DNA of 35,430 bases from Penium margaritaceum (GCA_023375785.1 SZWC01001544.1:245027-280456); one strand, 5' to 3'. Positions 1 through 9,044 are shown, counted from the first letter of the stretch. Notes: generated from the sequence alone by a model not told the origin. Translations and numbers: made by a program.

Positions 1-57
1 GGCACGCTGGTCTCAGTCACGGCGGTGGGACTCGGTATTCTCCGCATTCTCCTGTGA
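1..57 (+). other. possible C-terminal end of an upstream coding region
   Basis: The first frame is open from the window edge to a TGA at 55-57 and codes a short hydrophobic peptide of about 18 residues ending in ILRILL. It could be the last residues of a membrane-protein exon, since the sequence to its right is non-coding in character and has an AATAAA at 787-792. A peptide this short can easily arise by chance, and no splice acceptor or family signature is visible. Treat it as a hint only. Confidence 0.12.
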
Positions 58-1590
58 TAAGCTCGCGCCGCAAGTAGCCTCGTGCTGTGATTTCTGCCTG
101 GTTCGTCGAAGGCCAACAGCACCAGCCGTCCGGCTGTCATCTCTGCTCAGGGGATGAAGCAGGCAGCGGTTTTTTTCTCCTCCCCTCCCTTTCTGGGCGA
201 GGTGGCAACTGGCCTGCCTCACGACAGGCGTCCTCAGGAGTGCTTGTCAGCCAGGAGGAGGGGGCTGGATTGCTGGTGTCCAAAATGGTAACGGCGGGAT
301 GGCAGAGGTCTGGGCAGTGAGGAGCACTGCGAGTGTCGTGATGGACCCCATCTGTCGTTCTATCAGAGTGGGATATGGGTTGCTTGCTACGGCAGAGACG
401 CAGAAGTATGTGGGACGCTTTTGTGGTTGGTGCGTGAGGGTTGTGCAAGGGAGAGATGGGCTTGCACCTTGCGAGCGAGTGGAGGAGGTCCAGTGAAGGA
501 TGGAGGGAGCACCAGAAGTTCGTTGCAAGCATGTTTATTGGTTAATCATTATTTCACATCAACCGGCAGTGATTGCAGCACTTTGTCAACTGTGAAGCTG
601 ATGCGTTGGGCACATGGTATCCCCAACTTGTGCGATCAGGGGCTGATTTCTTGGGGCAAATTCTGCTCAAACAGCATATGCTTGATGTCTGGCTGACGGT
701 CTTTAAAATCAGTTCAAAACTCGTCCATCCCTGCCCCCCCCCTCCTTGTTGACACCTAACAGTTAGTACAGGTTCTCTTTGTTTTCAATAAACATAGTAA
801 CCCTTTGTTCTCACTTCTCTTGGTGCAATTGAGGCATTCTATGGAATTTTGCAAGAAGAGACAATGATTCCTACATGATGTACCGTACTGTCCCTCACTT
901 GCGATCACTTTCTCAAACTGAATTTGTGCTTTCTGCTTTTACTTGAAAAATGACGTTTTTACATTATCGGGGTGGTCGCCCAGTTTTGTCTAGGAAAAAA
1001 AGTTGGGCACTGACTTTTGCCCTCTGTGAAGGTGTAGCAAACGGATGGGAAATTTGGCCCACTGGGCCAGAACCACGGTAATGGAGGGTCTCCGACCCTC
1101 AAATCATCCCATCCGTCGCCCCACAGGCTAGGTCCAGTCCAAGCCACGTGGCACACTAGAGCTACAGTAGGTCCAGGCGGTCCCTCTTCTCTCGAATGCT
1201 CAAAATTTACTTTGCGAAGTTCGAGCGTTCGATGTCGCGACCTCGGTAGCCGTCAGAAAGCATGTAGCAATCTGACGACTGACCGCGCGATGTAGCTCAA
1301 GGCTCGATGCGAGCTCCGAACCATCTGTGGTGTGATATGTAACGTGTCAAATGACCTTGAATAGTTTTATCTTAGTAATGGAAGCACACAGGAAGGAAAT
1401 TGATCAAACGGGACATAAACTTAGGAGAAATCCTTACATAAATCTAGCAATTATTTGGATGACACATGGGTGAATAAAATTCATTAGTTTGCACGAAAGT
1501 ACGATCCAGTACAATAGTTGAAGAACCTTGGGTTCTTTCTCATAGGAGATAGGCCATCTTGAAGCCATCGTTTTCATGTTTATGATTAAT
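58..1590. other. left flank, no recognisable gene
   Basis: This stretch is not part of the retrotransposon stack. It has only short ORFs without family signatures. Visible details are an AATAAA at 787-792 in an AT-rich context, a palindromic G-box-like CCACGTGG at 1144-1151, and an imperfect inverted repeat (TCGAATGCTC at 1192-1201 against GAGCGTTCGA at 1223-1232, one mismatch, 21-bp spacer). The G-box could be regulatory, but nothing downstream looks like a gene start. I see no transposon ends or RNA gene. Confidence 0.5.
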
Positions 1591-1599
1591 GAATTGTAG

Positions 1600-2021
1600 A
1601 CATGGAGGAGATGGCTCCCGGAACAAAAATGTAGTCATGGTAAGTGACATGTCAACTTTAGATTGTCATTGCACAGGATAGCCACACTGTTCCACACATT
1701 TCCGATGGTTCTCGAACTCGTTATTTCATGCATACGATGCTCGTGACTTGATTGTTTCCTATGACTGTTTCTGTCTCTTGCTCTTATTTCTCAAAATCAA
1801 CCGCATGTTGTAATGTCATGGTCAATGACATTATAACCATGCAGTGCTGCTAGTTTTGCAAACAGTACATACTTGGTAGAGCATGCTTGGTATGCATGCA
1901 CTTTGTTTATCCCACCACACCATTTGTGGCTCGTGCTATGATTTTTCAAAGCTAATCACACCTGGTGTAATGTTGTATTGTTGGTCAGTGACATGCCCAC
2001 TTTGGACGCTCATTGTGCATG
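1600..2021. repeat. diverged tandem repeat array, left part (D insertion target)
   Basis: Three diverged copies of one unit can be aligned by eye. The anchor GG-TAAGTGAC occurs near 1639-1648, GGTCAATGAC near 1820-1829 and GGTCAGTGAC near 1983-1992, each followed by an 'ATAGCCACAC / ATAACCATGC / TTAGCCACAC' segment. Further shared blocks are TCAAAATCAACCGCATG (about 1793) and TCAAAGCTAATCACACC (about 1946). Spacing is about 160-180 bp. The third copy is interrupted by element D and resumes at 34633. The function is unknown; it may be a degenerate satellite. Confidence 0.55.
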
Positions 2022-2026
2022 TTAGC
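2022..2026. repeat. target-site duplication of element D, left
   Basis: TTAGC lies directly left of D's left LTR and is repeated exactly at 34628-34632, directly right of D's right LTR. Removing D restores a continuous copy of the flanking tandem repeat. Confidence 0.85.
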
Positions 2027-2053
2027 ATCTTGAAATCTCCTATAGCAGCAGGT
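2027..2053 (-). repeat. element D 3' LTR, first 27 bp before the C insertion
   Basis: ATCTTGAAATCTCCTATAGC followed by AGCAGGT matches the start of D's right LTR at 33776 (AGCTTGAAATCTCCTATAGC...). The rest of this LTR resumes at 25650, after element C. The last five bases (CAGGT, 2049-2053) serve as C's left target duplication. Confidence 0.8.
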
Positions 2054-2067
2054 AGTTGGAAATGTTT
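2054..2067 (-). repeat. element C 3' LTR, first 14 bp before the A insertion
   Basis: AGTTGGAAATGTTT matches the start of C's right LTR (AGTTGGAAACATTAAGG at 24336). The sequence resumes at 9886 as TGTTTAGGGCATGG. TGTTT at 2063-2067 and 9886-9890 is A's 5-bp target duplication. Confidence 0.8.
2063..2067. repeat. target-site duplication of element A, left
   Basis: TGTTT here is repeated at 9886-9890. Joining the flanks gives AGTTGGAAATGTTTAGGGC, matching the start of C's right LTR (AGTTGGAAACATTAAGGAC). Confidence 0.8.
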
Positions 2068-2694
2068 AAATGGAAAACCTAGGCGGCAGGTTGGGGCAAC
2101 AGCGTTGTTGATGCAGCGTGCGGGCTTCCACACTCGTTGCTTAAGTCAACTGGCCCCTCAGTCAGCTGCTCTAGAGTCTATGTCTGGAAGCTCTGAGTTT
2201 GTTACTCAGAAAAGCGCGCGCCAGAGTTCGCGCCAGAAAGCAGCTGAAAACTGAAAGTAACTCGTAAGGAATGAAGAATGAGCAACAATGGGAGACCCCT
2301 CCAAGTTCTAGCTCCCCCCCACTAGTGGAGAAGTTGTTACTCAGCTAACCAGCCAATCAGAAAATAACTGTGGACCTATTTTCTGAAGGGCAGGGTTTTC
2401 TTGGTGAGCCCTGCCAGACGCCCGACAGCCCAAAACCCGGGCGTCGTCTGTTTTGCCTGAAAACTGGACCATACCATAACATCGACGCTGCGAACGCAGT
2501 TGTGCGGTCAAAATCAGCTAGAAAAATAGTAACAAAGAGTTATGGCTGCCCAAACCCACGCAGTGCCTATGGTGGTCCATGGTGCCGAACAAGGCCATAC
2601 AGCATGCAACAAGGACCCTAGGCAGAGCATGACGATGCAGACGCGACGGGACGCGCTGGACGCATGCAAACAGCAAGTGCGGTGGCAGTGACCG
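2068..2694 (-). repeat. element A 3' LTR, truncated
   Basis: It aligns with the first ~625 bp of the right LTR (AAATGGAAAACCTAGG against AAATGGAAAACTTAGG at 9045; both with GGGAGACCCC, GAGCCCTGCCAGACGC and GCGGTGGCAGTGAC). Similarity stops after GCGGTGGCAGTGAC near 2693, where pol sequence begins. The outer ~220 bp of the LTR found at 9665-9885 are missing here. Confidence 0.85.
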
Positions 2695-3475
2695 GCGCTA
2701 GGCACGAGGGGCAGGTCCTCGGCGAAGCGAGTGGACAAGGTATGCACATAGGCAACCTGGTGGACGTGCAGGATGCCCTGGGAGCGATCATGCTCAAGCT
2801 CCATGCTCAGGAAGACTAGGGCAGACCCGAGATCCTTCATCTGGTAGGCGACGTGCAGCAAGTCCTTGATACGCTGGATGGCGCCCGCGTCTGGCGACAC
2901 AATGGGGAGATTGTCGATGTAGACCAGAACCGCGGCGAAGGTCTGATCTCGCGGGCTGACGAACAGTGCAGGGTCAGCGGTGCTGCGCTGGAGGCCGCCA
3001 CGGAGAAGCGTGCTGCTGATCTCCTTGTTCCAACAACGAGGCGACTGCTTCTGGCCATAGAGGGCCTCCCGCAACTGCCAAACTCTCCTAGTGCGGTTGT
3101 CGAAGCCTGGGGGCTGCGTAATGTAGAGCTCCTCACCCTCCAATGAGCCATGGAGGAACGCGTTGTTCACGTCCATCTCATGCAGCTCCCACCCGTGTTG
3201 GGAAACCAGGCTGAAGAGCACCCGGCTAGTGGAGAACCGACCGACTGGGGCGAAGATCTGGACGTAATCGACCCCAGGGACCTGAGCAAACCCCTTTGCT
3301 GTGAGGCGGGCCTTGTACTTGTCCAAGAATCCGTCAGGCTTCCACTTACGCCGAAAGACCCACTTGGCGCCAATGGCCTTCGGACCTGGAGGGAGGTCGA
3401 CGAGGTCATACACGTGGTGCTGCCGGATAGCAGCGAGCTCCTCGGTGCAGGCAGCATCCCAATGTGCGGCCTTAG
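2695..3475 (-). pseudogene. element A reverse transcriptase domain
   Basis: This nearly uninterrupted copia RT (RVT_2) copies element RNA into DNA. Blocks in order: HWDAACTEELAAIRQHHVY, KAIGAKWVFRRKWKPDG, YKARLTAKGFAQVPGVDY, VGRFSTSRVLFSLVSQHGW, MDVNNAFLHGSLEGEELY, QPPGFDN, VWQLREALYGQKQSPRCWN, TADPALFV, VLVYIDNLPIVSPD and FLSMELEHDRSQGILHVHQ. The catalytic motif at 2910-2921 is YIDN, so the second Asp of YxDD is Asn and activity should be lost. The frame is continuous with the linker and integrase end (to 4781). It reads on past the deletion at about 2694 for some 60 residues into LTR sequence, ending at 2514; that tail is not a real protein end. Confidence 0.88.
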
Positions 3476-3886
3476 GGGAGGCTCGAGCCTCGCGTAGGGT
3501 GGAAGGGTCCTCTGGGCGCGTTGTGGACTGGACTGAGAGGGCGTGTGCATCACGAGCCCCAGGTGGGATGCGGGCGAGTGCAGCCACAACATCATGCCGA
3601 TGCTCGTGATGAAGCATGGCGTAGCCCAATGCAGAACCCGGGTGAAGGTTTGCGATGATGGCAGAAGTGGTCAGGCCGAGAGCCTTTGTGCCAGGGTCCC
3701 CACTCATGACCGTGGGAGTGGAGGAGACACGTGGAGCCACAGGGGGTCGAGGCGCCACGGGACGGGGAGCGATGGTCTGCGCGCTCACTGTCGGCGGAGG
3801 TCGGAGGTTGCCGCCTGGGCCACGTGTGTAGCGCGGTCGGGCAGAAGATGGCCCTGAGTCCGACGGGCCGACGGAGGCGAACGGGG
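3476..3886 (-). pseudogene. element A pol linker next to RT
   Basis: This open frame lies between the 12-residue repeats and RT. It is Pro/Ala-rich (RPRYTRGPGGNLRPPPTVSA, APRPVAPRPPVAPRVSSTP) then GTKALGLTTSAIIANLHPGSALGYAMLHHEHRHDVVAALARIPPGARDAHALSV. B has a close counterpart (GTKALRLTTSAIIADLHPGSALGYAMLHHQHRHAV), so it is a conserved family segment. I know of no named domain for it. Confidence 0.65.
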
Positions 3887-4330
3887 CTACTGGTCCGGAG
3901 GAGCCAGTAGACGCGACAGGTGCTGCTGGCCAGGAGGGGCCAGTTGGCATGGAGGAGCCAGCAGACGCGACAGGCGCTGCTGGCTTGGAGGGGCCAGCGG
4001 ACGTGACAGGGGCTGCTGGGCCAGAGGGGCCAGCGGACGCGACTGGGGTTGCCGGCCCGGGGGGGCCAGCAGACGCGACTGGGGCTGTCGGCCCGGAGGG
4101 GCCATCGGAAGCGACTGGGGCTGCCGACCCGGAGGGGCCAGCGGACACGACAGGTGCTGCTGGCTCGGATGGGCCAGCGGACGCGACTGGGGCAGCTGGT
4201 CCGGAGGAGTCAGTAGACGCGACGGGGGCAGCTGGCTCGAAGGGGCCAGCGGACGCGGCTGAGACTGTTGGCCCGGGGGGACCAGCGGACGCGGCAAGGG
4301 CTACCGGCTCAGAGGGACGGAGTGATGTGT
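3887..4330 (-). repeat. element A 36-bp minisatellite in pol (12-residue repeats)
   Basis: About 12 copies of a 36-bp unit code on the minus strand for PSGPAAPVASAG-type repeats in the same open frame as RT. It lies between integrase and RT. B has about 14 copies and D about 17 of a related unit at the same place. Confidence 0.85.
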
Positions 4331-5345
4331 CACCCAGAAGCGACAGGACGGAGGACGAACTCACCACTCCCCCACGCGACGGGAGGGACACGGACAAGCC
4401 AGAGCGGATGAGGTCGTGGGGAAACAGGTCCTCAAAGAAGAGGGCATCGCAGGAATCGACGATGCAGTGTCGAGATGGGTCCCAGAAGTGCCAGGCCTCA
4501 GATTGACGAGACACACCGAGGAAGGTGCAGGGGCGTCCGCGGGGGGCGAGCTTGCCGTCCTGCTGTGGGGCGGGCAGCCACACGACGGCCACGCAGCCCC
4601 AGACGCGAGCCGGGCGGAGGTCAGCGCGGCGACCGCACCAGTGCTGGTAGGGCGTGGACTGGCGGGGAAGGGGACCGTGGGGAACTCGGTTCAAGACCCA
4701 GGTCATGTAGGCCATGGCTTCGAAATAGAAGCCCTCGAAGAAACCGGACTCGATCCGCATGGTGCGAACGGCGTCGGCCATGGTACGGTTCCACCGCTCG
4801 GAGACGCCGTTCTGGGCGGGTTGTAGGGCGCAGACATCTCATGGTGGATCACGCGGGAGGCGAGAAAGGTCGTGGCCTCACCCAGGTACTCGCCACTGCG
4901 ATCGGAGTGAAAGCGGCAAAGGGGGCGGCCACACTCGCGCTCCACGAGGACAAGCCAGTCCTGAATGGTTCGGGCGACATCGCTCTTCTGCCGAAGGCAG
5001 AAGACCCAACGGTAGCGAGAGTAGTCGTCCGTAAGAGTGAGGACATAGCGGCCATGCTCACCAACGGACTCGGTGGGGAGAGGGCCCATGATGTCCGAGT
5101 GGACAAGGTCAAGAGGGGCGGACGCACGGGAGGAAGATAGGGGATATCTGCACCGGTGCATCTTCCCCTGAGCATAGTCAATGCACTCAGTGGGGCACGG
5201 GAGAGGGAAAGTCTCCGGGTCCAGGCCCTTGGCCGGCTGGGTGCGGAGCATGCTTTCTACGGCGGCAGAGTGGACGTGGCAGAGGCGGCGGTGCAAGAAG
5301 CGGGTGTGCTGAGGAGAAAGCGTGCTGATGACAAACACGACCTGT
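4331..5345 (-). pseudogene. element A integrase domain (one internal frameshift)
   Basis: Zinc-binding N-terminus LSPQHTRFLHRRLCHVHSAAVESML and CPTECIDYAQGK (CxxC is now CxxY). Catalytic core LDLVHSDIMGPLPTESVGEHGRYVLTLTDDYSRYRWVF and CRFHSDRSGEYLGEATTF, with both Asp present; the usual SDNGGEF is SDRSGEY. The Glu-bearing QNGVSERWNRT is split by a 1-base loss near 4818-4821 (GGGCGGGTTGTAG against GGGCAGGTGTGTAG in B). The C-terminus in the next frame shows FYFEAMAYMTWVLNRVPHGPL, ARVWGCVAVVWLP and GKLAPRGRPCTFLG. A 2-base loss near 5340 shifts the frame upstream. Confidence 0.85.
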
Positions 5346-6338
5346 GGCGGCCGACGGGGAGGAGATAAGAGGGGAAGAGGAGAGGCGAGGAATGTGCCAC
5401 AAGTTGCCACGGGCGGTGGCGTGCAGTACGACAAGACCAGACGGACATAACGACACAGTACTGACACCACGCGAGTGCACAATGTTCATGCTCATGCGGT
5501 CAAGGGCAGTCACGGACAGGAGGCTGAGCTCGAGACCAGGGACAAAGAGAACATTGGTCTGAAAGACGTCACCGGCCGGACCACGGAAACGAACGACGCC
5601 AACACCACGGACAGGCAACACCTGTCTGGAACCCGTCCGGACACCGGAGACATCGCCGACAAGACCGAGCATACTGAAGGCCTCACGAGAGGCCGTCATG
5701 TGATGCGTGGCCCGGGAGTCGATGATCCAGGTCTCAACAGGGTCCTGGATAGGGGTCGCCAGATCACTCACGGTCACATGGCAGCAAACGAGGGACGCAG
5801 ACGCAGTAGGAGGCGCGCAACGAGACTGCCAATCGTCAAGCTACGCAATGTCGTCAAGGAGTGGGGTGGAGGAGACCATGGGAGACGGCGAGACAGACGA
5901 GGAAACAGGACACGACCGCAGCTCAGTCTCAGTCATACAGGGATGGGCCGGAGGGCAGGAGGTGACGCAACTCGCACTTCCCTGGGGAGGAGGGCGAGGC
6001 AGGCCAAGCTGGAGCACGATGAACTGCTCCAGCTGACGCTCACGCGAGGACGGCCCAGTAGTGTAGACAGAGTGCAGAGTGATGGCACCGGAGCCCGGGT
6101 AGTAGGAGGGTTGAGCCGGCGAAGGAAGCGGAGGTGCCGATGGCTGAGGGTAGTACTGCTACAGGTAGTACTGCTACGGCGCAGGTGTCTGCAGGACAGG
6201 TGGAGTTGTCGGAGTGGCAGAGTTGTTGGACGAGGTCGGAGTGTCAGGGCGAGCAGCAGCAACGGCGGCAGAGGCGAGGCAGCGCTCCTGCTGGCGGCGC
6301 ATGGTGGCAATGACACGCGCCTCGTCCGTCGGGAGAGG
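5346..6338 (-). pseudogene. element A gag-pol spacer and aspartic protease (decayed)
   Basis: The frame continues from the zinc knuckle (LPTDEARVIATMRRQQERCLASAAVAAARPDTPTSSNN), with stops in a QYY-rich part near 6165-6180, RQLEQFIVLQLGLPRPPPQGS and LDDWQSRCAPPTAS. The protease motif follows: WIIDSRATHHMTASREAF at about 5725-5672. The catalytic triplet at 5712-5720 is DSR where DSG is expected. VLPVRGVGVVRFRGPAGDVFQTNVLFVPGLELSLLSVTALDRMSM then fits the copia protease/pre-integrase region. It ends at the frameshift near 5340. Confidence 0.8.
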
Positions 6339-7672
6339 GCACGTGTACAACCCGTGCCCGGGCTGGCCACAGTTGTGGCAGTCCGCGCCACCACCGCTGG
6401 ACCCGGTCGATGATTGCTACTGTTGCTGTTGCGGTGGACCCTTGCCTTTCTTGTTCCGACTTTTCTTCTTCTTCCCCGAAGACGATGTGGTAGCTGCAAC
6501 AAGGGAGGCGACGGCCAAGGAGGCAGTGGCAGGAGAGGCGATGGCAGGGGATGCAAGGGCCTCCATGCGATGGAGCTGGGACTCCAGGCAAACTTCCTCA
6601 ATGCGGAGGAAGAGCTCATATGCCCAGGGCATGAGGGTGCCTTGGACCTCCATGGTGGAGAGGACGTCTTGAGAGTAGTGGACGAAGACGTCCGCGTACA
6701 CGCTGGTGGCGCCGCGCTTGATGGTAAGGAGCGCGGACAGAGGGGGCGGAGCAGATTTGCTGAGTCGACGGAGGATGTCCTCCGCCCGCTGCCAGTAGGC
6801 AGTGACCGTCTCGGTCTCCCCCATGTGTAGGGAGTTGAACTCCCGGAGCAGACGGCTGATCTCAGCGTCGCTGGAAAGGCGATGGGGCCTGGTGAGGACG
6901 TGCCATGCGGCTACAGGATCTGGGATGTCGCCAGCGGTGAAGTCGCTGAGGAAGGGCTCTAGGGCAAGGCGGGAAGCTGGGGGGGCGACTAGTACAAGGG
7001 CACGGACGGCGCGACCATCGTCATACAGCTCATCGGCCTGGGTGGAGTCGTAAGGGAGGGTGTAGTAGGCCCATAGACCCTCACCTTGTGCCCAGATCCG
7101 GAAGCTGAGCTCCCAGCTCCGGAACTGCTCGCCGGCCTGAAGCGGCGGCGGCGGTGTCTCAAAGTCCTTTTGCCTGCGGCCGGCACCCAGACTGGGGCCA
7201 AGGACGGAGGTCACTGTCTGCTGTTGGCGCTGAGTCTATTGCTGTGCCAGGTAGTATGTGGCATTGGACACAGCGGGGCTAGCGTGCCCTGGAGGGATGA
7301 ACGACGGTAGCACACTGGTGGCAGTTTGGGAGGCGACTGGCTGTAACGCTGCAAGCTGCTGTGTCAAGGCGGCGAGCTGTTGCTGAAGAGCAGCGAGAGG
7401 GTCAGGGTTGCCGCCAACGTTACCAGTGGGCTACTACTGTTGCTACAGGGGCGGCGGCTGCTGCTGCTGCAGCGGCGGCGGCTGCTGTTGCTGAGGTGGC
7501 GGCGGCTGCTCTTGTTGCTGCTGCTACTGCTTTGGCTGCTGCTGGTGCGGCGGCGGCAACTGCTGTTGCCGTGGCGGCGGCGGCTGCTCCTGCTGCTACG
7601 GCAGCGGTGACTGCTGCTGCTATAGTGGCGGCGGGTGCTGCTGCTGCTGCTGCTCCAGTCGCTGCAAGAAAG
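6339..7672 (-). pseudogene. element A gag (decayed)
   Basis: The N-terminal part (about 7672-7430) is Gln/Pro-rich with several CAG-to-TAG stops (EQQQQQHPPP..., QQEQPPPPRQQQ). A leucine-heptad segment follows, DPLAALQQQLAALTQQLAALQPVASQT (about 7405-7335), likely a short coiled coil. The Gag core is open at 7214-6417: DFETPPPPLQAGEQFRSWELSFRIW, RLALEPFLSDF, WHVLTRPHRLSSDAEISRLLREFNSLHMGETETVTAYW, LLTIKRGATSVYADVFVHYSQDVLSTM and a GKKKKSRNKKGKG basic stretch. A TAG at 6417-6419 precedes the intact CX2CX4HX4C knuckle CHNCGQPGHGLYTC (6339-6380), which binds RNA. The true start is not certain. Confidence 0.8.
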
Positions 7673-7712
7673 GAGGGGTAGGGATCCCCCAATAGAGGAG
7701 GACCCCTCCTCG
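7673..7712 (-). other. element A leader hairpin box before gag
   Basis: AGGAGGGGT and ACCCCTCCT form a perfect 9-bp inverted repeat with a 22-base loop containing CCCCCAATAGAGGAGG. The box recurs in B (about 16938-16992) and D. No ATG follows in the gag frame; an ATG at 7727-7729 lies in a different frame (poly-Ser). Confidence 0.5.
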
Positions 7713-7769
7713 TGGGGACTACCAGCCATGACTTAGTGTCCCTTGTGTTTTTTTTCTTGTTGTCTTAGT

Positions 7770-7920
7770 GTTGCTGATGTCAGCAGGCGGTTGGGGAGGT
7801 GGGGATTCTACCCATCCCTTTGGCCTTCCCCCTTTCCCTTTCCCCGCCCTTTTTTTGTTGATGACGTTAGTAGTGACGTTAGTAGTGACGTCAGCAGAGG
7901 GGTGTTGACGTCAGCAACGA
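7770..7920 (-). promoter_or_regulatory. element A leader: TGACG motif cluster
   Basis: TGACG occurs at 7862, 7874, 7886 and 7906. The first three are 12 bp apart in a tandem GTGACGTTAGTA-type unit, and the last two are full TGACGTCA palindromes. A decayed copy (TGATGTCA) lies near 7775. The cluster sits at the same place in B and D. Confidence 0.55.
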
Positions 7921-7924
7921 CGGT

Positions 7925-8760
7925 TGTTGGGGCTGCCTTTGCTGTTGTTGCCACTGATGCTGCTACAACCGCTGCTGCTACTACTCTTGCTAATACTGCT
8001 GCTACTGCTGCTGCTACTGCTGCTACTGCTGCTGCTGATTGCTACTGCTGCTGTTATTGCTGCTGTTACTACTGCTACTGCTGCTTCTGCTATTTGCTAC
8101 TGCTGCTGCTTTTGCTGTAGTTGTAGCTGCAGCTGCTGTTGCTATGAGCTGCGGCGCCTGCTGTGGCAGCTGCAGCTCGCTGCTGTTGCTGCACGCTGTT
8201 GCAGCTGCTGTGTGCTGCAGTAGCTTCTTGCTGCTGCGGCGGGCTACTGCAGCGAGCTACTGGGGTGGGGGATTTTTTTTGTCGCCCTTTTTTTTTTCCC
8301 CTTGTCACAATAGGCAGCAGTCCACTGTCTGCTGCGAGCAGCGGGCTGCTGCTCGCCTGGCAGTAGCGAGTTGCTCCTCGCTGGCAGCAGTGGGCTACTG
8401 CTCACTGCTCACTCGCTGCGAGCAGCGAGCAGCAGTAGCCGCGGCTAGCAGCTGCCAGTTACTGCTCGCTGCTGCTGCTGTTGTAGCTGGCTGCTGCTGC
8501 AGTTCGCTGCAGCAGCTGTTGTAGCTCGCTGCAGCAGCTGTTGCAGCTCGCTGCTTCTGTTGCACGCTACTGCAGCTGCTACGTGCTGCGGCTGCTGCCT
8601 GGTGGCGCTGCGGGCTACTGTTGCGAGCTACTGCGGAGCGCTGGTGCTGCTGCTACGCACTGCTGCTACTGCTGTTGCTGTAAGTTGCTGCTGCTACGGG
8701 CTGCTATGAGCTGTTGCTTCTACTTGTTGCTGTTGGTGGTGCCAGTCACTGCACCTGGGT
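7925..8760 (-). repeat. element A leader triplet tract
   Basis: This is an imperfect GCT/CTG/GCA triplet tract (CAG/AGC on the transcribed strand) with embedded inverted repeats such as CTGCTGCGAGCAGCG. The many long ORFs over it (poly-Ala, poly-Leu, poly-Cys) are products of low complexity. No gene is supported. Confidence 0.75.
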
Positions 8761-8841
8761 GACGTTGCCGCTTGCGTCGTCGCGCGCAGACGTCAGACGC
8801 CGCCTGCCGCTCACCTCCTCACGTCACGCGTGGGGGTCAGT

Positions 8842-8946
8842 GCTGCCAAAAGCATTTCGGCAGCATTTGCCCTCGCCTAGTGGCCGTGGGAAAAAATCTG
8901 ACGCTGCCACCAGGCGGGTCAATGCTGCCGGAAAAAATCCGGCAGC
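8842..8946 (-). other. element A leader: two tandem stem-loops near the PBS
   Basis: HP1: GCTGCCAAA (8842-8850) and TTCGGCAGC (8856-8864), one mismatch, 5-base loop. HP2: GCTGCCGGA (8924-8932) and TCCGGCAGC (8938-8946), perfect 9-bp stem, loop AAAAA. Each is introduced by GGGTCA(A/G)TG, so they look like a tandem duplication. They lie about 90-200 bases inside the PBS, where packaging and dimerisation signals are found in other retroelements. Confidence 0.6.
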
Positions 8947-9031
8947 TTTTCCCCTGCACTGGCGCGTATGGAGGTCCGCTGGCGTTGTCTGGCACTTGTT
9001 CGCCAGTCTTCTGCTGCTGCTCCAACGCTCT

Positions 9032-9044
9032 GGCTCTAATACCA
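9032..9044 (-). promoter_or_regulatory. element A primer-binding site
   Basis: The minus strand reads TGGTATTAGAGCC, one C-to-T change from the tRNA-iMet complement TGGTATCAGAGCC. It abuts the LTR. Confidence 0.8.

Noticed and set aside
959..1156. 65-residue minus-strand ORF and nearby G-box as a small gene
   Set aside because: The ORF is short, with no homology signal or plausible upstream elements; the G-box alone is not enough.
5475..6413. 312-residue plus-strand ORF and similar plus-strand ORFs over pol (for example 4475-5140, 3949-4506)
   Set aside because: They are antisense shadows of the minus-strand protease, integrase and repeat regions, Arg- or Gly-rich, without family motifs.
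7361..7681. Poly-Ala, poly-Leu, poly-Cys and poly-Ser ORFs over triplet tracts (also 7743-8762, 17224-18205, 32866-33633)
   Set aside because: Open frames follow from the triplet repeat itself on either strand and have no start or domain support.
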